A DNA stretch of 64,000 bases from CAVVAL01 sp963742725 (GCA_963742725.1 CAVUMX010000004.1:992001-1056000); one strand, 5' to 3'; shown: positions 34,915 to 42,291, counted from the stretch's first letter. Program-made: numbers and translations. The notes: generated by a model not told the origin, from the sequence alone.

Positions 34915-36132
34915 TTGGTGCTGGTCGGCGTAGCCGCGCCAGCCGAGGCCGCGCCAGGCTGTTACGACACCGCCGCCCCGATCCTCGTCGAGGAGCAGCG
35001 CCTGACTGGCGCGGACGGGCAGCCCGCACCCGTGCCGTCGGAACTGCTGGAACGGAGCGGGTTCGACCGGTACGCGCCGGTGTTCACGCGCGCGCTCTGC
35101 GCGGTCCGGTCCCGCGCGGCCGCCGACGCGGTGGTCCGGGCCGCCGGCGCCCTGCTGTGGGACGCCGCCGTCGACCGCGTGCAGGGCCGTGGCCCGGCGG
35201 GCGGCGATCTCAGCCGGGACGACGACCGTCCGCTGTACTGGGCTCGCCTGCAGTTCACCAAGGCACTGCGGCAGTGGACGCCGCGGTTCGCGCTCACGGC
35301 ACAGCAGCGCGCGGATCTGGTCTGGACGATGGAGCGGACGTCCCGCGGCCAGCGCGACATCCGATTCCACGGCGGCGCCAAGCGGATCCTGGTCAGCGGC
35401 TTCGACCCGTTCCAGCTCGACGCCGACATCCGCCGGACCAACCCGTCCGGGGCCGCCGCGCTGTACCTCGACGGCACGACGATCCAGACCGCGTCCGGGC
35501 CCGCACGGGTCGAGGCGGTCGTCTTCCCTGTCCTGTGGACCCCGTTCGAGCAGGGCATGGTCGAGCACACGTTCCTGCCGTACCTGCGGCCCGGCAAGAA
35601 CCAGGTCGACGCGTTCTCCACGATCAGCCAGGGCCGGATCGGGCGGTTCGACCTCGAACGCTGGAACGGCCGCTGGCACACCGGCGCGGACAACAACCGG
35701 GAGACGCGCGCGACGACCATCCCGGTCCCGGCCGGCGTGCCGACCGTGGACCCGGCGCCGGAGTGGGTGCCGTCCACCCTGCCGATCGGGGCGATCGTCG
35801 CGGCGCGGACCGGGCCGTTCCCGGTGCTGGACAACCACACGGTGACCGAGATCCCCGCCGGTGAGACCACGCCCGTCGTGCGACCGAACGGGCCCACACC
35901 GGGCTCGACCGCACGCGCCGGCGGCGGTGGTTCGTACCTGTCGAACGAGTCCGCCTACCGGACGACGCTGCTGCGCGACGCCGTCCGGGCGACGATCCCG
36001 GGTGGGCACGTCCACACGCCCGTGCTCCTGTTCGCGCCGGACAACACCACGGAGGTGACCGATCCGACGCTGGTGAAGAACCGGACCGACATCCGCGAGC
36101 AGGTCCGCTCGATCCTGCGGCTGGTCCTCTAG
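34915..36132 (+). CDS. Secreted pyroglutamyl-peptidase-like protein; signal peptide frame broken
   Basis: 405 aa readable from TTG 34915. The fold resembles C15 peptidases: ILVSGFDPF near residue 155, a GRWHTGADNNRE stretch where the catalytic Glu loop lies, and GSYLSNESAYR where the catalytic Cys sits in pyroglutamyl peptidases (CN). The nucleophile position is therefore Ser. A His in HVHTPVL is kept. A much better start exists at ATG 34884 (GAGGGGG RBS, ATGA overlap with pxpC), but that frame leaves the gene after eight codons. Removing one base (A at 34908) joins it into a classical signal peptide ending in PAEA. So this is a single-base lesion or a sequence error. Its role would be release of 5-oxoproline outside the cell. 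Confidence 0.75.
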   Translation: MVLVGVAAPAEAAPGCYDTAAPILVEEQRLTGADGQPAPVPSELLERSGFDRYAPVFTRALCAVRSRAAADAVVRAAGALLWDAAVDRVQGRGPAGGDLSRDDDRPLYWARLQFTKALRQWTPRFALTAQQRADLVWTMERTSRGQRDIRFHGGAKRILVSGFDPFQLDADIRRTNPSGAAALYLDGTTIQTASGPARVEAVVFPVLWTPFEQGMVEHTFLPYLRPGKNQVDAFSTISQGRIGRFDLERWNGRWHTGADNNRETRATTIPVPAGVPTVDPAPEWVPSTLPIGAIVAARTGPFPVLDNHTVTEIPAGETTPVVRPNGPTPGSTARAGGGGSYLSNESAYRTTLLRDAVRATIPGGHVHTPVLLFAPDNTTEVTDPTLVKNRTDIREQVRSILRLVL

Positions 36133-36341
36133 GGCTTGTTGAGGGTGGCGGCCTGCTCGTAGTCGTCGCCGGCCAGCCAGCCGTTCCACGGCGACCGGGG
36201 CTGCTCGGCCAGCCGCGCGCCGTAGCAGGGCCACTTCTGTTCGCAGCTCCGGCATCGCGGGGGGCTGTAGGAGGACAGGAGTGGCCGGTGGACCCGGCGT
36301 AGTTCGGCGAGGTCGCGCTCCCACTCGGAGTCGGCGGTCAC
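36129..36341 (-). CDS. Small CxxCxxxWPC protein, second of a coupled pair
   Basis: 70 aa from GTG 36341, overlapping the stop of the upstream small gene (GTGA). Contains HRPLL ... CRSCEQKWPC, a compact cysteine motif that could bind zinc or an Fe-S cluster, then a tail with WNGWL. No membrane segment. It overlaps the end of the convergent peptidase-like gene by 4 bp. The two small proteins share the motif plan R-x-H-x(n)-CxxCxxxWPC. Function unknown. Confidence 0.65.
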   Translation of the reverse strand: MTADSEWERDLAELRRVHRPLLSSYSPPRCRSCEQKWPCYGARLAEQPRSPWNGWLAGDDYEQAATLNKP

Positions 36342-36562
36342 GGCTGTGCCTGGCCGGTCAGCGCGCGGTCGGCCCATGTCCGGGCCGGGCAGGGCCAGCT
36401 CACGAGGCACAGCCCGCAGGAGCGCCCGTCCGGTCCGCGCTGGTGGTTCTCGTGCAGCCGGCGCGCCCGGTCCAGATGGACGGCGTGCAGCCGGTGGGCG
36501 CGTTCCCGCTCCGTGGGCAGGCCGGCTGGTCCGCCCTCGTCGTGCTCAAGGTCTTCCACCAC
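36338..36562 (-). CDS. Small CxxCxxxWPC protein, first of a coupled pair
   Basis: 74 aa from GTG 36562 (AAGGAG just upstream; the next GTG codon has the better spacing). Very charged N-terminus, then RRLHENHQRGPDGRSCGLCLVSWPC: the same CxxCxxxWPC motif as its partner. Their stop and start codons overlap by four bases, implying made-together products and an ancient local duplication. Not a WhiB protein: the four-cysteine WhiB spacing is absent. Confidence 0.65.
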   Translation of the reverse strand: MVEDLEHDEGGPAGLPTERERAHRLHAVHLDRARRLHENHQRGPDGRSCGLCLVSWPCPARTWADRALTGQAQP

Positions 36563-36738
36563 GTCTCCTTCGAAGGCACGACGGCACCCACGCCGCCATG
36601 CGAAATGACAATCGGGACGGTGGTTCCCCGGCTCGTGCCTAGCGCCGTGTGAGCACTGCGAGTCGGTCTTTACGCACAGTCGTCAGTGCGTTACTCGGAG
36701 CATCCGCGCGGGTTTGTGGTGGCGCAACCCCGACACGC

Positions 36739-37524
36739 TCAGCTGGACTTCTCGAACTCCGCGATGGCGCAGGCGGTCCGGAACGCGAGCTGGGCGTCGT
36801 CCAGTTCGACCTGGCAGAAGAGCACGGTGTGCAGGGCCAGGAACTCGCCGACCGGGTCGGCCTCGACGTCGAACGACTCGTGCCGGGACACGGCAGCGTC
36901 GCGGGCGCGCTGGGCGGCCTGAAGCCGGCGGTGGGCGCCGTCGAACTCCAGCGGGTCGGCGGGCGGCGGGATCCGGCACGGTCCGAGGTCACGGGCGATA
37001 CGTGACGCGTTGAGCAGGAGCCCCCGCGCGAAGCGCATGCCGCGCACGAGCCGGCCCGGCAGCTTCGCGTCGCCGCACCGCAGCAGGTGTTCGAGTTCGG
37101 CCTGCCACTCGTGGTAGAGGCCGGACCGGTGCGCCTTGGGCAGCCGGAGCCGCGCCAGCTGCATCATTCCCATCGCCATCGGGCAGATGACGCGGCAGCG
37201 TCCGCACGGCTCGATCGCCCGGTGCGGCGGCGGCGCGGTCGGCTTCACCCCGGCGGAGGCGAACGCGCACTGGGCGGCGTGGAAGCCGTTGGCGGTCAGG
37301 CGGTAGTACCGGCGGGGATGCCGGTTGCCGACCATCGGGTCCAGGGGCTCCCAGTGGCCCTCGATCCAGCGGGCGCGCTCGAGCTGGGCGAGGAGTGGAT
37401 ACATCTCCACGCTGGAGAGTTCGGCGGCGGTCATCAGCTCGAAGCCGAACAGGGGCGAGGTCGGGGCGGCGAGGAAAACCCGAACCAGCCGTGCGGAGGA
37501 CGTGCAGAACCGAAGGTCGGCCAC
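36739..37524 (-). CDS. PadR-like transcription regulator with helical C-terminal extension
   Basis: 261 aa from GTG 37524. The N-terminal 90 residues are a PadR-type winged helix (FLAAPTSPLFGFELMTAAELSSVEMYPLLAQLE in discontinuous form; later RRYYRLTANG). The middle part has CGRCRVIC, then a long helical region whose HEWQAELEHLL and RGMRFARGLLL stretches resemble the soluble part found next to ABC permeases in actinomycetes. It may sense a membrane partner or ligand. Divergent from the ferredoxin-NADP reductase across 120 bp. Confidence 0.75.
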   Translation of the reverse strand: MADLRFCTSSARLVRVFLAAPTSPLFGFELMTAAELSSVEMYPLLAQLERARWIEGHWEPLDPMVGNRHPRRYYRLTANGFHAAQCAFASAGVKPTAPPPHRAIEPCGRCRVICPMAMGMMQLARLRLPKAHRSGLYHEWQAELEHLLRCGDAKLPGRLVRGMRFARGLLLNASRIARDLGPCRIPPPADPLEFDGAHRRLQAAQRARDAAVSRHESFDVEADPVGEFLALHTVLFCQVELDDAQLAFRTACAIAEFEKSS

Positions 37525-37531
37525 GGCCGGC

Positions 37532-37537
37532 AGCCTA
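37532..37537 (-). promoter_or_regulatory. -10 box of a probable leaderless promoter (PadR gene)
   Basis: TAGGCT on the minus strand ends 7 nt before GTG 37524. Confidence 0.5.
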
Positions 37538-37644
37538 ACGGACGTTCGGCCCGCGCGCCTGACCCTGGTCGTATATCGGGCGCTCAGCGTGCCCGGTGGG
37601 GCAGGATTAGACGTAACGGCACCAGCCGCCGCCCGGGAGGCGAC

Positions 37645-38619
37645 ATGACGACAACGGTGGACATGTTGATCATCGGTGCGGGGCCGTCGGGGCTCTACGC
37701 CGCCTACTACGCCGGCTTCCGCGGATTCTCCGTGGCCATCATGGATTCGCTGCCCGAACTGGGTGGGCAGGTGTCCGCGCTGTACCCCGAGAAGCTGATC
37801 TTCGACGTCGCCGGATTCCCCGCGATCAAGGGCCAGGACCTGGTGGACGCCCTCGGCGAGCAGGCCGCGTCCGCCACGCCGACCTACTACCTGGGGCATC
37901 GCGGCGAGGAGCTGACCGTCGCCGACGACCACGTGGAGGTCAAGACCCATCGCGGCGCGACCGTCCACGCCAGGACCGTCCTCATCACGGGCGGGATAGG
38001 CACGTTCACCCCAAGGCCTCTTCCGGACGGTGCCGCGTACGAGAACCACGGCCTCGTCTACTTCGTTCCGCACCTCGATGACCTGGCCGGACTCGACGTC
38101 CTGATCGTGGGCGGCGGCGACTCGGCATTCGACTGGGCGGTGAGCCTGGAGGACCGGGCACGGTCCGTGACGCTCATCCACCGCCGTACGGCGTTCCGCG
38201 CGCACCAGGGCACCGTCGACAAGGTGCTCGCGTCGTCGGTCCGGGTGCTGACGCCATACGAGGTCGCCCGCATCCAGGGCACGCCCGAGCTGGAGTCCGT
38301 GGAGATCTTCCACAACGTGACGCAGGAACGCGAGACGCTCGCCGTCCAGGCCGTCGTGGCGGCGCTCGGCTTCACCGCCGACCTCGGCCCGTTCACCCGC
38401 TGGGGCCTTGAGCAGCACAAACGCCACATCGTGGTGGACTCGGCGATGCGGACGAACCTGCCCCGGGTCTTCGCCGCCGGCGACATCGTCGACTACGACG
38501 GCAAGGTGAAGCTGATTTCGGTGGGCTTCGGCGAGGCGGCGACGGCGGTGAACAACGCGGCGGTCGTGATCGACCCGTCCGCGCACGTGTTCCCCGGCCA
38601 CTCGTCGAACGCGCCGTAG
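37645..38619 (+). CDS. Ferredoxin-NADP reductase, thioredoxin-reductase-like type
   Basis: 324 aa; GGGAGG four bases before the ATG. FAD-binding IIGAGPSGLYAAYYAG and NADPH-binding VLIVGGGDSAFDWA, with the subgroup marker GGQVSALYPEKLIFDVAGFP. The CxxC of thioredoxin reductase is absent, as expected for TrxR-like FNR. Terminal motif FAAGDIVDYDGKVKLISVGFGEAATAVNNA (discontinuous) closes the FAD site. Transfers electrons between NADPH and ferredoxin or flavodoxin. No partner ferredoxin is adjacent. Confidence 0.92.
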   Translation: MTTTVDMLIIGAGPSGLYAAYYAGFRGFSVAIMDSLPELGGQVSALYPEKLIFDVAGFPAIKGQDLVDALGEQAASATPTYYLGHRGEELTVADDHVEVKTHRGATVHARTVLITGGIGTFTPRPLPDGAAYENHGLVYFVPHLDDLAGLDVLIVGGGDSAFDWAVSLEDRARSVTLIHRRTAFRAHQGTVDKVLASSVRVLTPYEVARIQGTPELESVEIFHNVTQERETLAVQAVVAALGFTADLGPFTRWGLEQHKRHIVVDSAMRTNLPRVFAAGDIVDYDGKVKLISVGFGEAATAVNNAAVVIDPSAHVFPGHSSNAP

Positions 38620-38640
38620 CCGCCGTAGCCGCCGTGGCCC

Positions 38641-38669
38641 CGTGCCCGTCCCGTCCCCGTCCCCGTCCC
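38641..38669. repeat. CCCGTC-type hexamer run beside palindrome copy 5
   Basis: CCCGTC or CCGTCC repeats about four times directly upstream of the palindrome. A second GC run (GGCGTGGGGCGTGGGG) follows it at 38728-38743. Confidence 0.65.
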
Positions 38670-38675
38670 CCGAGT

Positions 38676-38724
38676 TTCGGACTTTTGAGGGTGCCGCGGT
38701 GCCCGCGACCCTCAAAAGTCCGAA
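38676..38724. repeat. 49-bp dispersed palindrome, copy 5
   Basis: Arms 38676-38692 and 38708-38724; loop GCCGCGGTGCCCGCG. Outside the arms the flanks read CGAGTT and GGTGGG, the reverse arrangement of copies 1, 3 and 4. It lies between two co-directional genes. Confidence 0.95.
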
Positions 38725-38837
38725 GGTGGGCGTGGGGCGTGGGGCGGGCGGCGGGCGCTGGCGTGATTGCGGTGGCGGTCCGTGAGAGGCTGGAGGGCGG
38801 CCCGCGCCCGGGCCGATTGTCAGCAGAGAGGTAACCC

Positions 38838-39224
38838 GTGTCCGCAACCGATCACGCCGTCGAGTTGGCGCTGGCCGCTGCCCAGGCGGCGGCGGACAAG
38901 CTCGCCGTGGACATCGTCGTACTCGACGTGAGCGAGCAGCTCGTCATCACCGATGCGTTCCTGATCGCCTCCGCACCGAACGAGCGGCAGGTCCAGGCGA
39001 TCGTCGACGAGATCGAGGACCGGCTGCGGCCGCTCGGTGCCAAGCCCGTCCGCCGGGAAGGCGAGCGCGAGGGCCGCTGGGTCCTCCTGGACTTCGTCGA
39101 CATCGTGGTCCACGTCCAGCACGCCGAGGAGCGCACGTTCTACGAGCTGGAGCGCCTGTGGAAGGACTGCCCGGTGATCCCCTTCACCGACGCGGCCAAG
39201 CCCACTGCTGACCGCGCTGACTAG
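38838..39224 (+). CDS. rsfS: Ribosome silencing factor RsfS
   Basis: 128 aa from GTG 38838 (AGAGAGG six bases upstream). RsfS/Iojap fold: AADKLAVDIVVLDVSEQLVITDAF (discontinuous), SAPNERQVQAI, WVLLDFVDIVVHVQ and FYELERLW are all typical. Binds L14 on the 50S subunit and blocks joining in starvation. In relatives it follows nadD directly; here an insert separates them. gpgP follows after 189 nt. Confidence 0.95.
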   Translation: MSATDHAVELALAAAQAAADKLAVDIVVLDVSEQLVITDAFLIASAPNERQVQAIVDEIEDRLRPLGAKPVRREGEREGRWVLLDFVDIVVHVQHAEERTFYELERLWKDCPVIPFTDAAKPTADRAD

Positions 39225-39413
39225 GTTCTAGCCGCACGGGGCTGAGCCGCGACACACGCCCTACGCTGCTGTGTTGCTGCTTGGTTTGCGTGCGTGAGCG
39301 GGAGGAGGGCGCCGCGCTGTCGAAAGCGGTGCGACACACCGACGAAGTCGGGGCGTGGCGCAACGCGTCGACAGCGCACAAGGGCGCCCGACCAGCGAAC
39401 ATTGGAGTAGAGC

Positions 39414-40106
39414 ATGAGTGGGCGGCGGTTGCTGGTCTGGCGGCATGGGCGGACGGAGTGGAACGCCACGGGCCGGATGCAGGGCCAGTCGGATGTGGCG
39501 TTGGACGAGACCGGGGTGCGGCAGGCGCATGAGGCGGCGCCGTTGTTGGCGGCGGAGGGTCCGGACGCGATCGTCAGTAGTGATCTGGTGCGGGCGCGGG
39601 TGACGGCGGAGGCGCTGGCGGGGTTGGTGCGGTTGCCGGTGGCGGTGGATCCGCGGTTGCGGGAGACGTTTTTCGGTCCGTGGCAGGGGTTGACGTCGGA
39701 GGAGATCGCGGATGCGTATCCGCGGGAGTTCGCGGCGTGGTCGCGTGGTGAGCGTTTTTCGTTGGAGGGCGCGGAGCAGCACGCTGAGGTGGCGGCGCGG
39801 ATGGTGGCGGGCATCGAGGATGCGCTGGATGCGACCGAGGGGACGCTGGTGGTGGTGACGCATGGTGCGGCGGCGCGTCGTGCTGTGGGTGCGTTGCTGG
39901 GCTGGGCGGACGAGGTTGTGGGCAAGTTGGGTCCGTTGGGTAACTGCCGGTGGACGGAGTTGCGTCACACGATGACGGGGTGGCGTCTGCACGCGCACAA
40001 CGCTGGTCCGGTGGGTGGTGCGGCGGGTCCGCACACGCCGACGGCGGCGGCGGATGTGGAGCCGCCGGCGGCCGAGTATCTGACGCCGGCGCCGACGCAC
40101 CACTGA
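39414..40106 (+). CDS. gpgP: Histidine phosphatase, probable glucosyl-3-phosphoglycerate phosphatase
   Basis: 230 aa. Phosphoglycerate-mutase-like RHG motif in LLVWRHGRTEWN, the second catalytic His in VVTHGAAARR, and RLRETFFGPWQGLT between them. The order rsfS, this gene, octT-like, degV matches mycobacteria, where the protein is GpgP, which removes phosphate from glucosyl-3-phosphoglycerate for methylglucose lipopolysaccharide. The substrate is inferred from synteny. The C-terminal 35 residues are a Pro/Ala/Thr tail. Codon choice is shifted to G-ending codons (TTG, GTG, GCG) compared with neighbours. Confidence 0.85.
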   Translation: MSGRRLLVWRHGRTEWNATGRMQGQSDVALDETGVRQAHEAAPLLAAEGPDAIVSSDLVRARVTAEALAGLVRLPVAVDPRLRETFFGPWQGLTSEEIADAYPREFAAWSRGERFSLEGAEQHAEVAARMVAGIEDALDATEGTLVVVTHGAAARRAVGALLGWADEVVGKLGPLGNCRWTELRHTMTGWRLHAHNAGPVGGAAGPHTPTAAADVEPPAAEYLTPAPTHH

Positions 40107-40111
40107 CGCCG

Positions 40112-40849
40112 ATGCGGTACGTGCTGGTCGTGGCGGATTCGCTGGCGTTCTACGGTCCGGACAAGGGTGAGCTGCTGACGGATCCGCGGTTGTACCCGAA
40201 TGTGATGGCGGCGGAGTTGTCGTCTGACGGCGGTCCGGTGCGCGCGGACGTGGTGGCCCGGATCGGGTGGACGGCGCGGGACGCGTGGTGGGCGTTGACG
40301 CGGGACCCCGCGGTGTATTCGCGGTTGTTGCCGCGGGCGTCGGCGGTGGTGTTGGCGGTCGGCGGCATGGACTATCTGCCGAGCGTGGTGCCGACGTGGT
40401 TGCGCGAGGGCATCCGGTATGCCCGGCCGGCGCCGGTGCGGCGTGGGGTCCGGGCGGCGTATCAGTGGGCGCAGCCGAGGGCGGCGGGTGTGACGCCGTG
40501 GCGGGCGTTGCCGCAGCGGCTGACGGATCAGTACCTGTCGCAGTGTGCGGGTGGGGTCCGGTACTACCACCCGGGTGTGCCGGTGATCGGGGTGTTGCCG
40601 CCGCCGCACCGGGCCCCGTCGTACGGGGAGGTGCCGCGCGGGCACGGTGCCGCGGTGGGTGCCGCGCGGGCGTGGGGTCGCCGGGAAGGTGTGCCGATGG
40701 TGGATCTGCCGGCGCTGGTGGGTCCGCACCTTGCTGCTGGGCGGGCCAACCGGGACGGCATGCACTTCGGATGGGAGTCGCACGCGGCGATCGGGGCGGC
40801 GCTCGCGGTAGCGGTGCGGCGCGTGTTGGAACCGTCCTCGGCTCCGTGA
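40112..40849 (+). CDS. octT: SGNH hydrolase-like protein, probable diglucosylglycerate octanoyltransferase
   Basis: 245 aa, 5 nt after gpgP. The GDSL-type block I is VVADSLAFYGP (Ser in ADS), with ARIGWTARDAWWALTRDP, GGMDYLPSV and the late NRDGMHFGWESH holding the Asp-x-x-His pair. These match mycobacterial OctT, which transfers octanoate to diglucosylglycerate. Adjacent gpgP supports the pathway. Shares the G-ending codon bias of gpgP, so the two form one compositional unit. Confidence 0.83.
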   Translation: MRYVLVVADSLAFYGPDKGELLTDPRLYPNVMAAELSSDGGPVRADVVARIGWTARDAWWALTRDPAVYSRLLPRASAVVLAVGGMDYLPSVVPTWLREGIRYARPAPVRRGVRAAYQWAQPRAAGVTPWRALPQRLTDQYLSQCAGGVRYYHPGVPVIGVLPPPHRAPSYGEVPRGHGAAVGAARAWGRREGVPMVDLPALVGPHLAAGRANRDGMHFGWESHAAIGAALAVAVRRVLEPSSAP

Positions 40850-40864
40850 CGTCCAAGGGGCGTG

Positions 40865-41272
40865 ATGACCAGTTTTCGCCGTTCCGTCCTCGTCGCTCTA
40901 GTTGTCGGAGGGCTCGCGCTCACCGGTTGTGGGGACAAGGATGAGCTAGGCACGCCGCCGCCCAGCGCCAGTACTCCGGGAGGTACGCCGAGCATGTCGC
41001 CGACCGTTCCACCCAGTCCGGAGCCGACGCCGTCATCGACGTCGAAGCCGACGCCTGGGCAGGCGACGTTCCGCGGCCCGATCGAGGAGGGCGTCGAGGC
41101 CGGGTGCCTGATGCTGCGGGCGGACGGGCGGCTGTACCAGCTGGTGGGCGGCGACCGGTCGCTGCTGCGCGCCGGACGTACCGTCGAGGTGACCGGCGAT
41201 CTCCAGCCGGACCTGGCGACGACGTGCCAGCAGGGAGTGCCGCTGATGGTGCGGACGGCCCGCCTGGTCTGA
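40865..41272 (+). CDS. Lipoprotein with OB-fold-like C-terminal domain
   Basis: 135 aa from ATG 40865 (AAGGGG upstream). The signal peptide ends in lipobox LALTGC. A Pro/Ser/Thr linker follows (about residues 30-65), then a compact beta domain with two cysteines (VEAGCLML, ATTCQQGVP) that may form a disulphide. The GRTVEVTGDLQPDL stretch suggests a small OB-like barrel, as in DUF5818-type lipoproteins. Function unknown. Confidence 0.78.
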   Translation: MTSFRRSVLVALVVGGLALTGCGDKDELGTPPPSASTPGGTPSMSPTVPPSPEPTPSSTSKPTPGQATFRGPIEEGVEAGCLMLRADGRLYQLVGGDRSLLRAGRTVEVTGDLQPDLATTCQQGVPLMVRTARLV

Positions 41273-41369
41273 GCTGGCCCCCGCCTTCGTCTCGCCTGGG
41301 CGTGCCGTCCGGGTTTCGCGTGGTGGTTTCGGTCCGGTCGAGTCGGTCCGGAGGGCGCGGGCTGGCGGC

Positions 41370-41375
41370 TAGGGT
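41370..41375 (+). promoter_or_regulatory. -10 box of a probable leaderless promoter (degV)
   Basis: TAGGGT lies 6 nt before ATG 41382. Confidence 0.6.
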
Positions 41376-41381
41376 GCGCGC

Positions 41382-42230
41382 ATGAAGCGTCGCGTCGCGG
41401 TCGTCACCGACTCCACGGCCTACCTGCCGGACTCCCTCGTCGGGGAGCGCGGCATCACCGTCGTGCCGTTGCAGGTTTCGATGGGGGGCAAGGCCGGGAC
41501 CGAGGGGTCCTCGGTGACACCGGACGATGTGGCGCGGGCGCTCGCGGAGCGGCGGACGGCGGTGACGACGTCGCGGCCGGCGCCGGCTGACTTCGCCGCG
41601 GCGTACCAGGCGGCGTTCGACGGGGGTGCCGAGGCGGTGGTGTCGTTGCACATCTCCGGGCAGCTGTCCGGGACGTGCTCGGCGGCCGGCCTCGCCGCCG
41701 GGGAAGCGGCCGGACCGGTCGAAGTGATCGACTCGGGTGCGGTCGCGATGGGGCTGGGTTTCGCCGTGCTGGCCGCGGTCGACGCCGCCGATGCCGGCCA
41801 GGATCTCGGCGAGGTAGCCGCCGCGGCCCGTTCGGTGATCGAGCGGACGACGATCCTCTTCTACGTCGACACCCTGGAATACCTGCGGCGGGGCGGCCGC
41901 CTCGGCGCGGCGGCGGCGCTGCTCGGTACCGCGCTGGCGGTCAAGCCGATCCTGCACGTCGTCGACGGTGTGGTCGTGCTGAAGGAGAAGGTACGGACGT
42001 CCGCGCGCGCACTCGCACGACTCGAAGACCTCGCCGCTGAGGCCGCTGGCGAGCACGAGTGTGATCTGGCCGTCCACCACCTCGCGGCGGGGGAGCGCGC
42101 GTCCGCGCTGCGGGACCGGCTCGTGCAGCGCATCCCTGGTGTGCAGAACGTGGTGTTCTCCGAGGTCGGCGCGGTCGTGGGCGCCCACACCGGGCCGGGC
42201 GTGCTGGGCGTCGTCATAGTCAGGCGCTAG
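41382..42230 (+). CDS. DegV family fatty-acid-binding protein
   Basis: 282 aa. N-terminal VAVVTDSTAYLPD, SRPAPADF-like TTSRPAPADFAAAYQ, HISGQLSGT and the YLRRGGRLG motif define DegV proteins, which bind a fatty acid (FakB type) and in Firmicutes hand it to FakA kinase. No FakA is nearby. The same gene lies in this position in mycobacteria. Cytoplasmic. Start set by the TAGGGT box. Confidence 0.93.
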   Translation: MKRRVAVVTDSTAYLPDSLVGERGITVVPLQVSMGGKAGTEGSSVTPDDVARALAERRTAVTTSRPAPADFAAAYQAAFDGGAEAVVSLHISGQLSGTCSAAGLAAGEAAGPVEVIDSGAVAMGLGFAVLAAVDAADAGQDLGEVAAAARSVIERTTILFYVDTLEYLRRGGRLGAAAALLGTALAVKPILHVVDGVVVLKEKVRTSARALARLEDLAAEAAGEHECDLAVHHLAAGERASALRDRLVQRIPGVQNVVFSEVGAVVGAHTGPGVLGVVIVRR

Positions 42231-42291
42231 CCCGCGGCCCTACCCCCACTGGCCGCGCCGCCCCCCCAACCCACCGGGCCCGCCGCAACCC

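Noticed and set aside
34251..35864. Long plus-strand frame across pxpC and the peptidase-like gene
   Set aside because: It is an Arg/Gly-rich shadow frame. It is open only because of high GC content, although it contains the ATG 34884 codons discussed as the original start.
36129..36562. WhiB-type Fe-S regulators
   Set aside because: The two small proteins have only a CxxCxxxxxC cluster and lack the fourth cysteine and the WhiB GVWGG motif.
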